Below the pieces are notes generated by a model. The model did no database searches. It was not told the DNA's origin and saw only the letters and a program-made list of their open reading frames with translations. The position numbers and the translations under genes were made by a program. This document shows positions 15,603 to 16,112 of a stretch of DNA of 16,112 nt, one piece after another (the stretch's first letter is position 1; every line of letters starts with the position of its first letter). The stretch is from Lachnospiraceae bacterium (GTDB lineage Bacteria > Bacillota > Clostridia > Lachnospirales > Lachnospiraceae). The stretch is taken from assembly GCA_017443685.1 (NCBI GenBank), contig JAFSYD010000123.1, positions 1-16,112 of the forward strand. The letters are read 5' to 3'.

Positions 15603-15630
15603 TATCCGTCCATTTTCGCCCTTACGGACA
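15603..15630 (-). promoter_or_regulatory. Leader hairpin just before the kinase start codon
   Basis: On the minus strand TGTCCGT (15630-15624) can pair with ACGGATA (15609-15603) around a 14-nt loop. This gives seven pairs including one G-U. It occupies most of the short leader predicted from the promoter and ends 7 nt before the ATG. It therefore covers the only ribosome-site-like bases (GGAT). A role in limiting translation of the kinase is inference. Confidence 0.4.
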
Positions 15631-15642
15631 CACATTTAACTT

Positions 15643-15672
15643 ATTATAGCATAATGCAACAAAGAAAATCCA
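15643..15672 (-). promoter_or_regulatory. Extended -10 sigma-A-type promoter for the signalling/glycan operon
   Basis: The minus strand shows a perfect TATAAT (15648-15643) preceded by TGC, an extended -10 element. A weak -35 TGGATT (15672-15667) lies 18 bp upstream, and the sequence beyond it is A/T-rich (about 15673-15690), like an UP element. Transcription would begin near 15636, giving a leader of about 40 nt. It lies between the tuf terminator and the kinase gene and is the only strong promoter I find on this strand in the window. Confidence 0.72.
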
Positions 15673-15718
15673 CATATAATTATTATTTCCGCCTTAGATT
15701 TCTGCCAAGGAACAGCAA

Positions 15719-15745
15719 AAGAGCTTCGGATCACCCGAAGCTCTT
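15719..15745 (-). terminator. Intrinsic terminator of tuf
   Basis: The perfect 11-bp inverted repeat AAGAGCTTCGG / CCGAAGCTCTT has a 5-nt loop and begins 23 nt after the tuf stop. On the minus strand it is followed by TTGCTGTT, giving a short T-rich tail that includes the last stem bases. It separates the translation-factor operon from the kinase operon. The imperfect T-tract means some readthrough is possible. Confidence 0.88.
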
Positions 15746-15768
15746 ATCACCTGCTTAATATTCGTCGA

Positions 15769-16112
15769 TTACTCGATGATGGAAGCTACACGGCCGGAAC
15801 CTACCGTACGGCCACCCTCACGGATAGCGAAGGTAAGACCCTGCTCCATAGCTACCGGATGGATCAGCTCAATCGTCATCTCAACGTTATCGCCCGGCAT
15901 GCACATCTCAACGCCTTCCGGCAGATTGCAGACACCCGTTACGTCCGTTGTACGGAAGTAGAACTGTGGACGATAATTGTTGAAGAACGGCGTATGACGG
16001 CCACCCTCGTCCTTCTGCAGAACGTATACCTGAGCGGTAAACTTCTTGTGGCAGGTAACCGTACCCGGCTTAGCAAGAACCTGACCTCTCTGGATCTTGT
16101 CACGGTCGATAC
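15769..16112 (-). CDS. tuf: Elongation factor Tu, C-terminal part (5' end off the window)
   Basis: EF-Tu carries aminoacyl-tRNA to the ribosome as a GTP complex. The visible 113 residues are the end of domain 2 and all of domain 3: [58 protein letters not shown] and the terminal [10 protein letters not shown] before TAA (15769-15771). The domain 3 surface that meets tRNA is intact as far as can be seen. The GTPase domain lies beyond base 16112. The Clostridia-like [14 protein letters not shown] segment is one of the main clues to the host lineage. The gene ends in the hairpin terminator at 15719-15745. Confidence 0.99.
   Translation of the reverse strand, partial: IDRDKIQRGQVLAKPGTVTCHKKFTAQVYVLQKDEGGRHTPFFNNYRPQFYFRTTDVTGVCNLPEGVEMCMPGDNVEMTIELIHPVAMEQGLTFAIREGGRTVGSGRVASIIE

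Noticed and set aside
15596..15640. Cyclic-di-GMP (GEMM) or other riboswitch in the kinase leader
   Set aside because: The leader is only about 40 nt and lacks the conserved GEMM core. It holds a single simple hairpin.

Overview
The window reads as a piece of a Gram-positive, Clostridia-type chromosome, most likely from the Lachnospiraceae. That placement is an inference from four things: the EF-Tu C-terminus, an LCP-family envelope protein, CpsC/Wzz-type and PHPT-type glycan genes, and a 7-TM hybrid kinase with BarA-like architecture. No outer-membrane genes are seen. Every supported gene is on the minus strand, so transcription runs from high to low coordinates.

Right end (15769-16112): the 3' third of tuf (EF-Tu), followed by a strong hairpin terminator (15719-15745). 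The 173-bp gap also holds an extended -10 promoter (15643-15672) and a short leader hairpin (15603-15630). These start a long co-directional run of ten genes in which I see no convincing internal terminator.

Signalling block (10234-15595): a 1101-aa hybrid histidine kinase (extracytoplasmic sensor, 7 TM, HisKA, HATPase, REC, HPt), a 257-aa regulator (pseudo-receiver plus intact receiver), and a 429-aa tandem HD protein (degenerate HD plus intact HD-GYP). Both junctions are 4-nt ATGA overlaps. The parts form a complete His-Asp-His-Asp relay ending next to a probable cyclic-di-GMP phosphodiesterase.

Glycan block (4729-10196): a Wzz/CpsC-like co-polymerase with a C-terminal domain resembling a BY-kinase without a P-loop, a polyprenyl-phosphate sugar phosphotransferase (the initiating enzyme), a two-lobed GT2 glycosyltransferase with damaged metal-binding motifs, and an LCP-family ligase. 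These junctions are also tight, except for an 87-nt gap after the glycosyltransferase. That gap is almost filled by 27 in-frame sense codons after the stop.

Metabolic and stress block (1-4710): glmS (glucosamine-6-phosphate synthase, 18 nt after the LCP gene), an htrA-type membrane-anchored serine protease with a leader that can fold in two mutually exclusive ways, and pyruvate kinase (pyk, 3' end off the window).

Working model (inference): an envelope signal enters the hybrid kinase, passes through the HPt to the stand-alone receiver, and tunes the adjacent HD-GYP protein and hence the initiation, chain length and wall attachment of an extracellular glycan. GlmS supplies amino-sugar precursor and HtrA handles envelope damage. 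No flippase, polymerase, tyrosine phosphatase or P-loop tyrosine kinase gene is in the window.
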